64,000 nucleotides of DNA from Capillidium heterosporum (taxonomy: Eukaryota; Entomophthoromycota; Entomophthoromycetes; Entomophthorales; Capillidiaceae), in contig WBMQ01000012.1 in NCBI GenBank assembly GCA_016630905.1, forward strand, positions 1,178,001-1,242,000, given 5' to 3'. Shown here piece after piece: positions 22,594-32,804 of this stretch (position 1 is its first letter; every line of letters starts with the position of its first letter). The notes under the pieces are model-generated. The model was given only the letters and a program-made list of their open reading frames with translations. It did no database searches and had not been told where the DNA came from. Made by a program: the position numbers and the translations under genes.

Positions 22594-23277
22594 TATCTTT
22601 TTACAAGTATTTCTAATTACTGTAGCTGAATTTAGCGACATGAATGGTAAATCAAACTCAATGTAGAGACTTCAACTGAGGACTATTAAACAGCATCAAA
22701 CTGTTGTAGTTGACCTTCAGCATAGCTATTATTACGAGTAAAAAGGAACTTTTCCATATTTACATATTGTATATGTCAATTTTATTCATTTTTGGTTTAC
22801 CTTTAGAAATATATACTTGCTCAGCCTTTTTATACAGATGAATACCGCTGAATTTTGAACTGCACTCATACTCAGTTGATAGTCATCAATTTATATACTT
22901 TAATATTGAAAAAACCATGAATGGTAGCTACCAACTGGATATGAGTATAAAAACTGAGCCATGTAGTAGGGATGGAGTATACGCTGCTAAACAAATGCTG
23001 TGATGAAGGATATATATTGAATACACTTATATTCCACCGTCAGCCTAAATGAAAAGTAGCTTGAATCATAGGTGCTAAGAAATAAAAATGAGACATCTTT
23101 ATGTACAAATTTGAAAAACTCATTTAACGAAATTGAAGTTTTATTTTAAAATAACGATGTTAAGCAAAATCTCCCAAACATAAAAAAGATATAAATTCGA
23201 AAGCATAGAAAGTTTTGGATCAAAGTTGGATGCCAAAAGAAAGCGGTTCAAGAGTTTGTTTAAAAAGGTCAAAAAAT
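22594..23277. other. Spacer without recognised gene
   Basis: AT-rich sequence downstream of the receptor-like pseudogene. The open frame overlapping copy 5 from 23141 is a read-through of the tRNA, not a gene. Confidence 0.4.
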
Positions 23278-23350
23278 TGGAGAACCTGGGCATTGATCCC
23301 AGTGCCTCCCGCATGCTAAGCGGGCGCTCTACCACTTGAGCTAGTCCCCC
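23278..23350 (-). tRNA. tRNA-Ala(AGC), copy 5
   Basis: Identical 73-nt cloverleaf on the minus strand. TTATATAG lies about 45 nt upstream and the 23-nt leader matches copy 4 exactly. CCAATTTTTTGAC follows the 3' end. Confidence 0.97.
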
Positions 23351-23373
23351 ATCTTGGAGCTCTTTAAGAACTC
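23278..23373 (-). repeat. Right arm of tRNA-Ala inverted pair A
   Basis: Inverted copy of 19849-19944. The two tRNA genes point at each other across 3.3 kb that contains the receptor-like pseudogene. Confidence 0.9.
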
Positions 23374-24059
23374 ATTAGAAGATCTCAATAAGTGCCTATA
23401 TAAAAGTTTAAAGTTTCAATTTATCACAATAGGAAATTTTCAAGTTTGAGGATTCCAGAACCTTGTTGAGATAGCAGTTAAAGCTTATTGATATTGCTAA
23501 ACCCATAAACCTAGTTGTCTACTAGAAATACAACAAGTGAAGCTAGTAAAGGTATCTCTGCTTTTCTAAAAAGGGAATTTTTTAGTTGCAACATAGAATT
23601 CTACAACTTTATGAACAATGGCAAAGAGTCAGACCAACGTTTCTGCCTTACATTTGAGTATGATCTATAGTACAGATAAAATAGAGAATGCTTCTTCATT
23701 AGAGCAAATTTCCCAAACACTTGAGCTAAAAGCTATCTTTGATTCATCCTATTAGTTGCTCTAAGCCTCCAGTTATATATATTTTATAGATGGTTACTAT
23801 TATCCAATTCGGATGTAAGATCTTTCAATCTCTATATCACCGGTCTGATCTCAATCCACATTCAGAGACTGGTCAAGACCGATAACATCAGGAGCTTTGG
23901 GTTGATAGGTGGTGCTAATAGGAAAATTTAGCAAAAAGGTCATGGCATAAGCAATTAAAGTTAATTAAGTATGGTAAACTATCTTATATTCGAAATATTA
24001 ACCTTGAAAATTTAGTAATCAGCATCACGATTACTAGTATAGTGTATCAGGTTAGACAT
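23374..24059. other. Spacer with one coding-like fragment
   Basis: Mostly AT-rich. A short coding-like run on the plus strand at about 23791-23932 reads WLLLSNSDVRSFNLYITGL...RLVKTDNIRSFG before a stop, preceded by a TTTTATAG acceptor-like site. It is too short to assign and may be a gene remnant. Confidence 0.3.
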
Positions 24060-24674
24060 ACTTTCATTTATCATATGTAGGTTCCTCTTTAAATTTATCA
24101 GAATTAAAATGGAGATAATTAAAAAATGCACCATAGTAATAATCGTAACTGAAATGACCAACCCAAATCACAAGATGACTCTATGTTCATAAGCTTCCTT
24201 ATAATTCAAATCGAATGCTATAATGAATCTAACAAGTTCAAGGATATACTTACCTAAAGGAACGAATCCACATACAGGCCCAATAGAAGATTTTCTACTT
24301 GGGCTTGAAAGTTTTGTTTTGTAGAGGTGAATTGTAGGTTGAGAGTAATGGCCATGTTTAGGAAGCAGTATATATAAGTTTCAAATACCCTCATAGAATC
24401 GGCAAAATTATATCCAAATCCTATCAGGATTGCTATAAACGTTATATAGAAGTGATTTGTAAGATCAAATAAGGAGATACCAGCATGAAATTGAAGAATA
24501 ATTGTATTCAAAAGGTTCTTATTGTAAAATACTAAATATCAACTCAACATTTCATAAAAAGATGCACATTAAAGTTATCAAAATAAAGGGAATGGCTGAC
24601 ATGGCTATATTGATCCTGTTGGGTACTGGAATGACATGTCGAATCATGGTTAGTATTAGAGGTAGTTCGAGCAT
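24060..24674 (-). pseudogene. Second receptor-like (7TM) remnant
   Basis: On the minus strand from an ATG at 24674: a first hydrophobic helix (INIAMSAIPFILITLMCIFL) ends in a stop near 24555. A new segment (24511-24254) has NHFYITFIAILIGFGYNFAD and then YIYCFLNMAITLNLQF, closely resembling YCHLNITITLNLQLMFL of the 21.4-22.6 kb gene. After a GTAAGT donor, a further segment reads FDLNYKEAYEHRVIL, stop (TGA), FGLVISVTIITMVHFLIISI. TM6-7 are not found. The stops and missing helices mark it as a pseudogene or fragment of the same receptor family in opposite orientation. Confidence 0.5.
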
Positions 24675-25430
24675 TGTTAATTTATTCGGATTGATATAAA
24701 AGTAAAGGACTTTAGGTATTACGTTACTTATATACTTTTACAGTAACTTTATATAAAAAGCATATGATTCTTAATAGCTCTACTTTCATATATCTAAAAA
24801 GCATGCTTAAATTTTGTGGATATCTCATTTTGGATATACTTTACTGAGATTAAGCTATATTCCAAGTTCGTTTAGTTAGCAAGTGGTACTTGCCAGTATA
24901 GATTTCTAAAATTATTCGGGAATCACTAACGGAATCTCTATCAAAAAAGCATGTTGATTTCGTCTAGACGAACAGAATCAAGTCTCAATTTTACCTATAA
25001 CTACATAGTTGCTTCGTTACCAATTGTTTAGTACCGCGGATTTCGACTGGATGAAGGAGGTCAAGCTTCTTTAGTGGATTTTGAAAAGTAATCCATCCGT
25101 TCTGATTTACCGAATCAATTCCTCAGCTGTTTCAAGAGAATTCAGCTCCAAAAATTGGAACAAGATATCCATTTACCTTGCAGTTGAAAATGAAATTTGA
25201 AGTGCTGATCTCCCTCAAAGGTAGAAATAAGTAACACAAGTTTTAAACGGAGATGTTGTATTGAAGACCTACAACTGAAAATATTAAAAATTGGGTGTAT
25301 TTGAAAACATGGATGAGGTTGTTGAATTTAATATAGAGTAAGATCGACTATACCTTTAGCTTTACTGTAAAAATAGTTTAATGTTAGGGATGTCGAAACA
25401 AGTTTCAAATGTTTCAAAGAACTGCGTTCA
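24675..25430. other. Spacer upstream of the ferritin-like gene
   Basis: AT-rich; no gene recognised. Confidence 0.4.
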
Positions 25431-25444
25431 GTATATATATAAGC
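25431..25444 (+). promoter_or_regulatory. TATA box of the ferritin-fold secreted protein gene
   Basis: GTATATATATAAGC, about 78 bp upstream of the ATG at 25522. Its form and distance resemble the TATA boxes ahead of the serine protease and the small secreted gene at 36.6 kb. Confidence 0.55.
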
Positions 25445-25521
25445 TGTAGGAGAAAGTAAATATCAACTACACACATTAGCACCTTACATAAATCTACAAT
25501 ACATCAATTCCACGAATTCCT

Positions 25522-26817
25522 ATGAGATCAACCCTACTTGTATTTTTTACCTTGCTAGTAAGTTACGTAAGTAGTAGCCACGAGGACACCGACAGCTATG
25601 AGCCCGGATCGGGACACGAGAGCTATAGTGATGAGGATGTCGAAGCTCTAAATTTGATACTGACAACTGAACACCTAAAGTCAAACTTTTATGAGGAAAC
25701 CTTGACTCGCATGGTAGCGCTACCAGCATCCTCCATCTTAACCAACGCTCATAACAACATTAATCCTATCCATAATCAGAACACGAACATAGAGTTGGAA
25801 CGTAGGGATGGGGATTTTGAGGATTTTAGCTTATCAACCTTACGCGCCAACATAAAGCACATCTTAGGTAGTACACGGACTTACATCAACACGGTGGATC
25901 AGCTTATCAGGAGGAACGGTGGAACCCCTTTATTACCCTGCACCTATCAGTTCTACAACCGCAACATCGTCGATAGCAATACGGTAATCTTCTTAGCTCG
26001 GTCCATCAATACTATGAGTCTGCAAGTCTACTCGGGGTTACAAGGAGTGATTTCTAGTGGTGAAATCCGCGAAACTATATCCTCTATAATCGTCTCCCAG
26101 GCCGCTTTCAAGACCCTTTTAGATCTGGAGAAGCAGAATTTCATCATAAATACTTTTAGTGGTGTTATGTCAGCTAGATCAGGACTAAGTTTCTTTAGAA
26201 GGTTCATCAAGAAATGCCCTTACTCTGTGCAAGGAGGTACCTTCAAAGGTCTAAGTGTCAAACCTGAGTTCGGTAGGATGAATACCAAGGTCTTAGTCGG
26301 CATCAACAACTTGAAAAATGGCTTCGACAATGGTAGCAACGAACCTACTGTCATTAGTAACAACCCTTATCCTACCTCGGTTAACCACAACAATAACCGT
26401 ACCGAGAACGCCAACTCTCAGCAGAACCAACACGCTCAAAATCTGCCCAATTACTGCATGTTCATTTCAGGAAACCAGCAGATCTTTGCCGATTTCAATA
26501 GAGGCGGTTGTAGGGTACCTAAACTAAACGCCGGTATTAGCTTCATCTTCTTGCTCAAAGACCGGACCAAGGTCTCACCCACTAAATTTGATCATGTGAT
26601 TGCTGGTCCAGCTGCCTTTGAATTTTTGAACAGTAGATTCGATGAAGTCGAAGAAGGTAGTGTAGTCAGTAGTCAAGTTGGTGGGAGTAGACTGCCCAAT
26701 CATGAGGTTAACGTTATCCATACTGGTGGTACTGGTAATCAAAACTTGGGTAGAGACAACACAGTTGAGAACATAGGTCAGAATCAAGAGGATGCTTCCG
26801 AGTTGAATAGAAAGTAG
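25522..26817 (+). CDS. Secreted ferritin-fold (Rds1-like) protein
   Basis: A single exon of 431 residues with a signal peptide (STLLVFFTLLVSYVSS). The helix LNLILTTEHLKSNFYEE (about residues 44-60) matches the first helix of the Ferritin_2 family, in which fungal Rds1 stress/sporulation proteins fall. Later helices follow at 100-125 and 160-215. Usual family metal ligands in helices 2-4 (E..H pairs) are not evident: the helix normally reading ExxH has IVSQAAFKTLLDLE. So the fold may be kept without a di-iron site (inference). The Ferritin_2 C-terminal part survives in weak form (TKFDHVIAGPAAFEFL). An Asn/Gln-rich linker of about 40 residues sits near 285-325, and the last 60 residues are acidic and Gly/Asn-rich. 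Function unknown; probably cell wall or extracellular. Confidence 0.72.
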   Translation: MRSTLLVFFTLLVSYVSSSHEDTDSYEPGSGHESYSDEDVEALNLILTTEHLKSNFYEETLTRMVALPASSILTNAHNNINPIHNQNTNIELERRDGDFEDFSLSTLRANIKHILGSTRTYINTVDQLIRRNGGTPLLPCTYQFYNRNIVDSNTVIFLARSINTMSLQVYSGLQGVISSGEIRETISSIIVSQAAFKTLLDLEKQNFIINTFSGVMSARSGLSFFRRFIKKCPYSVQGGTFKGLSVKPEFGRMNTKVLVGINNLKNGFDNGSNEPTVISNNPYPTSVNHNNNRTENANSQQNQHAQNLPNYCMFISGNQQIFADFNRGGCRVPKLNAGISFIFLLKDRTKVSPTKFDHVIAGPAAFEFLNSRFDEVEEGSVVSSQVGGSRLPNHEVNVIHTGGTGNQNLGRDNTVENIGQNQEDASELNRK

Positions 26818-27038
26818 AGCTTAGTAGAGATGGATGCATAGAAGCCTTTAGATCGAAATTTTAAACAATAAATGTACTTATTACTTTATATTGTTGCTGA
26901 CAAATACATATATTTGAATTTAGAAAAATACAACTGGCTATTTTAAAAGGTGTAGTTAATAGGATGTCTATCTAAATAGGTGCACTTTAATTTCCTCCAA
27001 AAATCCAAAATACCAAAGCAAAAAAGTAGCAATGTCAG

Positions 27039-29110
27039 CTACGCCAGCAAGATACAATGTCCAGACGAATTGCCCAAAGCCAACATATTCCCATTCCCAT
27101 TTCCACTTAAACTAGCATTGGGATGGTAAGCTACACTAGCTGGTATAGCGGTAATCAACTCTGAGTCCATCAATTTCAGCAGCGGTTTCCCTTTTCCATT
27201 CCTATCAGAAGTCGAATAGAAGTGTAGAGCTCGTTTCATATCAGGACAAACGACCAACTGATTGCCCAGCCTAACGTCGGGGTGGAACTTGGCCATGAAG
27301 TTGGTAGTAAACCTACCGGTCCTACAATTGTGGGGAATAGATGTCTTCAACTCCAAAGTGTTGTTAGTAAAGTTGTAGACTTTGAGTTTATGCTCGTAGG
27401 TGGTGGCAATCAGACTGCGCCCACACGAACTCCAGAACCCTGAAGTCACTGAGAGGTCAAAAGGTATATCTTGTACAGGGATAAAGCTGTCAACACTGGC
27501 ATCGGCATCGGAAGTGTTAGTATCGCTAGTTAAATAGCGAATGTCCCAGATCTTTAAACTGCGATCTAAAGAGCTGGAGGCTAAAAAGTCGGGTAGGTTA
27601 GGGTTCAAACTTACACATCCGATCTTGACATTTTTGATACTGGCGTTCCAATTTTGCACGACTTTGGATTGGCGTAGATCAAAGATACCAATCTTACCGT
27701 TGAGGGTAGAGTAGACAAGTTGGTTCGGTCTACTTTCAACTACGTCTAGGGAGGCGACCATGTCGGCACCGTTGCTATTGACCAAAGTAGTAAAAGATTG
27801 GGTTATAAGGTCGAGTTGACGAATAGTACCATCGTGAGAACCGGTTAGAATCTTGGTGGTATCATTAGGTTGGACTTTTATACCGGTGATCGCCATCTCA
27901 TGGGGTCGCATTTTACTGCAAACTTCGTCATCGTCAAAAGGTTCGTGATCAACATTGGAAGTGAAGGAGGCATCCACTAAAGTTAACTCTCCTACCTTAC
28001 TACCTACGGCTAGGAGGGGTTTGATAGCGGAAGGATGAAAGGTCATGGTGTAGATACGTTCCTGGGTTACTTTTATGGGCTCCGAAACCTTGGCTTGCAG
28101 TTGATTGAGTTTGGAACTTAGATAGTCGTCCAATTTTTCTCCTTCCAAACTATCTACATCTATATCCTCGTTTTCGTAAGTAGCTGAAGGTTGGTTGGAA
28201 TGGATACCCTTCAAATTGTCAATAAACCCTTTAAAACTTGAGGTGGGATAAAACTTGTCGTCTACTTTAACTTTGTATGTGACGGCTTCCGTTTTGATGT
28301 CAACAATGTCGTCGTTGGGGTTGGGCTCGTGAAGAGGAATGTCCAAATTCAATTCCTTTACCAACTTGTAGTCAACTTTACTTATCCCTAGGCCTTGTAA
28401 CCTTCTCGAACTCCTCCTTACGATTGGTTCCTCCTCTTTCTTGGGCTTGATCGTCTTTTTCGATTTGGATTCTGACTTTGGCTTGGGTTGCTGTTTGGGT
28501 TTCAATAGACTTGACTTTAGCGGTACGTCGGAGACGGTTAGTTCGGCCAATTTTGCCAAGTTTTCGGCTATGTTCTGTTGCCTCTTCTGTTCGTATAGAC
28601 TTAAAGTAGGTTGAATAGGCTCTGTAAACGGTTTGTCGTCATCAGAAACTTGTAGTGCATCAGAATCGGACTCTTCCTCCTCATATACTTTTTCAGCCTT
28701 GCTTATTTTCTTAGTGGCATTCCTAGCTTCAACTACAATTTCTCCTTCACCATCAGTTTCCTCTTTTACTACAATCTTAGATTTACTTCTTGTTCGAAAG
28801 GGATTCTTAATTTCACTTTTAAATTCTTCATTATTGCTACTCTCCTTCTTTACTTCTACCTTTGCTCTAATTCTTTTAGATCTTCGCATTGGTTCTTCTT
28901 TGACATCCTTTGCCTTTACTAACTTTTCTACATTCCTGTTAGTTATCTACAAACTACGCTAAGCTTACCAAAGTAATCTTCAATAGTTTTCTGCAAAGTA
29001 GCTGGACCTCTCTCACTTTTGATTTGTACTACAAAATAAATATGTTTGCTTTAGTTTGATTTACTCAATCGAAAGTATTTACCTTCTTTCTTCCTCCTTG
29101 TATCTACCAT
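27039..29110 (-). CDS. CMR1: Cmr1/WDR76-type WD40 protein with N-terminal PIP-box match
   Basis: Three exons: 29083-29110, 28969-29028 and 27039-28927, joined by 54-nt and 41-nt introns that keep frame, giving 658 residues. The short upstream exons add MVDTRRKKE and a segment with QKTIEDYF (residues 22-29), an exact PCNA-interacting (PIP-box) consensus. Then come a long basic/acidic disordered region (to about residue 290) and a seven-bladed WD40 domain: RIYTMTFHPS, KILTGSHDGTIRQLD, GKIGIFDLRQSK, FLASSSLDRSLKIWDIR, and the closing MLALGNSSGHCIL. Cmr1/WDR76 binds DNA and acts at stressed replication forks and intranuclear quality-control sites. Nuclear location is supported by several Lys/Arg clusters. 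The large exon would also allow a start at 28889 if the small exons were skipped. Confidence 0.85.
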
Positions 29111-32100
29111 CTCAGTCTTCACTGATCAAAAGTTTGAGATTTCTGAAAGGTTCAAAGCTCTTTGTCCTATAAGCTTATTCGATTCGCGCAGTTGTCGAAC
29201 TCCAAATATAATTTTATTCTAGCTAATTAAAAGATTCTAAAATATATTTTAAGCTATTTTAATTGATTGTAGTATATTGGTAGAGAATGCATCTAGAATT
29301 TGAAATTTTGTTCTAAATATATATATGGAATAAGCTACATTCTAATATACTTGCACTATTAATTACAGACAAAACAGAATATAGGTTTTAGTACTATCTT
29401 TTAATCCAGTCAGATCGTCTAAATATTAGGTTACTAACATGAAATAGTACAATAAATATCGAAAATGAAGCTAATGCTATTACTTATGTATACAATATAA
29501 ACCAGTCAATGGAAACCTACATCTCATCAAACTGGGCAATAGTTGGATGTCGATATAATCGGCAATCGAGATTTGAATTGAAATCCACTACTATAAATAC
29601 GTTAAGTAGGCGCAGCTTTACCAATGCTATAGGTTACTATCTCTCATCTGTCTTAATAGCTCTATTACATTTCAAACTAATTATTCCGAATAGGACTGTA
29701 GTCGATCTTATGTATTACTGTTATTTTGATAACAACTCTTAAATTGTAAAGCTCTTCATCATATTAGTCTAATAGATTAGATAGATATACAGCATCAGTT
29801 ACAGTTAAAACAAGTATACCTTTATCTGACCAAAGTATATATTGTAAATTGATTGTAACATAATTTAGCTAAAATAATTAGTTGAGATACGATGATTTGG
29901 AATTTGATAGTCTATCCTTCTGCCTTTAATTCAGTAAGCAAGGCTGAAGGTCACTGCTTCAGTATTTCTATTTATTAAATTTTCTATAAAGGGATGTTGC
30001 TTCTTGTGGATTTAGTATTTGCTGCTTTTCATCTGGCTTTTGTTAGCCTTTATCCTAATTAATATCACACAATAGGCCGAATTTTCAAATTTAATAAATA
30101 TTTTGCTAAATTAGCTACATGCTACAATATCAATTTACAAGTACTGAGCAGCATTCCCTATAAATAAATTAACTTTACAATGATATATTTTTTCGGGATC
30201 ATCTAATAACATTCACTTATCCTCTACTATAAAACAAATTAATGTTGAGTTTCATTTAAACAATCGTTTAAAGTCTATGCTAATTTTCACTAGCAACTAT
30301 TTTAGGAGATGGTTTGAATAGTGTACCTTTGGAGCAAGGAAACTATACATTTGGACTTGATGTAATATCCAACCTAAATAAATTTGGCAGTATAGACAAA
30401 AGCTAAAATTACAATAAAGCTATTTTAGTTTTTTAAATATAGCCACCTTTGCCAAGCGTACTGCTTTACAAGAATATTCCAATTGAGATGCTGGTTAGAT
30501 ACTAGATAATATAGAATTCTTTTGCCAAGCTTTGGATCTAAATATATATACTAATGGTGATGAACTTGTAGGATCCATGTCAAATTTTACTTGAATAGGT
30601 GCTATAACATCTGCTCTGATAGAACAGGTACTGGTTTGTAAATGAAAAGGGATGTTCCTAATGTGGCTAATGTTCGACGGAGGTACTCTTCCAAATAAAA
30701 TAATAAGGGTACATTTATTGATAAATGTTTAGTGGAGTATAGGTATGAGATATAAATGATTTATATTGATGGTTTGTTTTAAGCAATTTGGTATACATAG
30801 GTATCCTTATTATAAAACCGAGAGTTAATCTGCGTGTATATGTTTCAGGTAAATCCCCAAAAGAAAAAATACATACAATAAAAGCTGTACCAGAATATAG
30901 ATAAAATTCTGGAAAGGACATAGATAAAGCTATATATAGTGAATATATATAATTATAGAAATTAATTTTTCCTGATCTTTTTGGAATATGTTTGATTGCG
31001 TCATATATACTACAATTTGTGTTTATGGGTTAAAAATTTACAAGCTGGAGGTCTTAGGTTCGATGCCTAAAGTTTATTATTTCACAGGCCTTCTACATTT
31101 TAGCAAGTGATGAAAACACAAGAAATCAATAGTATAATAATAAAAAGTAAATACCCTGCTCTTGCAAACAAGGTAAGAATCTACTATATGGTAAAGTGAT
31201 GTTTAAAAGATTAACACGCTATATGACAAATTTTGAGATTATAAATCAAAAGCTTAATAGCTTTGATGAACAATTATAAGGTAGGTTAAAAGGAAAGTCT
31301 AACCGAGATACCTGTATATCAACTATAGAGCGGATTAACCTATTTTGTATTTCAAAAAGTCCAATAGATAGTTCCTACAAATTGAAGTTTGGTAAGAGTT
31401 GGCTCAATTATTCCAATAGTAAGCTCGTCCGGTTTCGTCCATATACTTTATTGAAAGGTACTTACGCTCCTTTTCGGATGTTTAACTCATTGGATACCTA
31501 ACATATGACCCAAATTGACTGGTATCTGTTTGGTAACAGCTCGTCATTGCCCTGTCATTGGTTTATAATTAGCCTGTTCTCGACGATCCTACCATTCGTA
31601 GAATACTGCAAACTTGTATAGTTGCTACTTGATCCCTAGAAACTTTGGATTGATCGGTAAAAACTGCCATTCTGTCCACTTATCCGATTCGACAAAGTGT
31701 CAGTTTTTATAGACGGTAAAGCAATTCGATTTTTCGAGTATAAGTTAAGATGGGCCCATGGTGCCATTTAACTTTTAATAACATCTCTATTTTAAACATA
31801 TAGTAGCTATCGTCGAGCGTACTTGAGAATATGTGTTCTTAAGCATACATTTTGGTTGTTCATAAGATTGAATCACTACAGGTCTATTCTTATGTTGGCA
31901 TATTTATATCGAATGGTGCATAGCTTACCTGTCAATTTTTCGATTTTCCATGTAGCTACACATTGAGGATTCCTCTCAGGGATGCGATATGGATCCTAGT
32001 CCTCCTCAATTGATCCCTTTCCAAATCCGACATTCAGAATCTCCGGGTTGTTTTGATAAAACTCCAAGTTGGAGGAAAGGCTCGTTTCCTAGAACTTCGT

Positions 32101-32804
32101 ACTAGGTGATCTATCCAATATATTGAGTTGAGCCTGTTATGAAGCCGTTCATCTGCATCATTATATAAAGCTGGCGAGTAGATCAAAAGTAAAAGCTAGA
32201 AGCACTTATGTCTCCAGATCGTCTGAGTTTGAATGTATAGCAAAATTTGAAATCGAAACCCACTTATTCCCAAAAATCAATCAAAGTAACTGCAGCGTGC
32301 CTTTAATTTATTGAGGTAGCCTTCAATATGCATATTAATGTTACAAAGCACCAAGCTATAGGGAAAATTCAAATAAGCTCATACACCCGAAGCCCACTTT
32401 TATACAACGGCGGATATGCGCGATAAATTTTTCAACCTTTCAATTGACAGGCTAAGGTCAAATGCAGCGAAAGGGGAACAAACTGTTCCCAAAGTGATAA
32501 GATAAATATGGTAACTTCGTTTTGACTAGAATTTGTAGCAGCTAATCAGTGGTCTTTGACCAATTTGAACCAAAATAGCCTTTGGTTAAAGTTTTGGCGC
32601 TATACCCCAGCTTTTCAAGGTGTTCAGGTCCAATTTTATCCAGCTGCCAGCCTCTTATGTTTTTAATAGGAGACAAACTCTAATACATTTCCCAGAATTT
32701 TTCAATCTTACATTCTTGAAACGGATTGATTTAATTAATTTATAGTCTCAGCAACTTCAATACTTTTAGCTATTTATATCGACCCACATAAGATTGGAAT
32801 TGAA
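29111..32804. other. Large spacer, 3.7 kb, no intact gene
   Basis: The longest gene-free stretch in the window. The left part (to about 31.2 kb) is very AT-rich; the right part (about 31.3-32.7 kb) is somewhat richer in GC but shows no long frame. Open stretches at 29509-29742 and 30715-30921 have no recognisable features. A tRNA-like fragment is at about 31026-31085. Much of the right part may be regulatory DNA or a long leader of the histidine kinase gene (inference). Confidence 0.45.
31026..31085 (+). pseudogene. Possible tRNA relic
   Basis: A perfect T arm (stem TTAGG/CCTAA around loop TTCGATG) preceded by AGGTC in the variable-loop position. No matching acceptor, D or anticodon arm can be drawn. 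It could be a chance B-box-like sequence. Confidence 0.25.
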
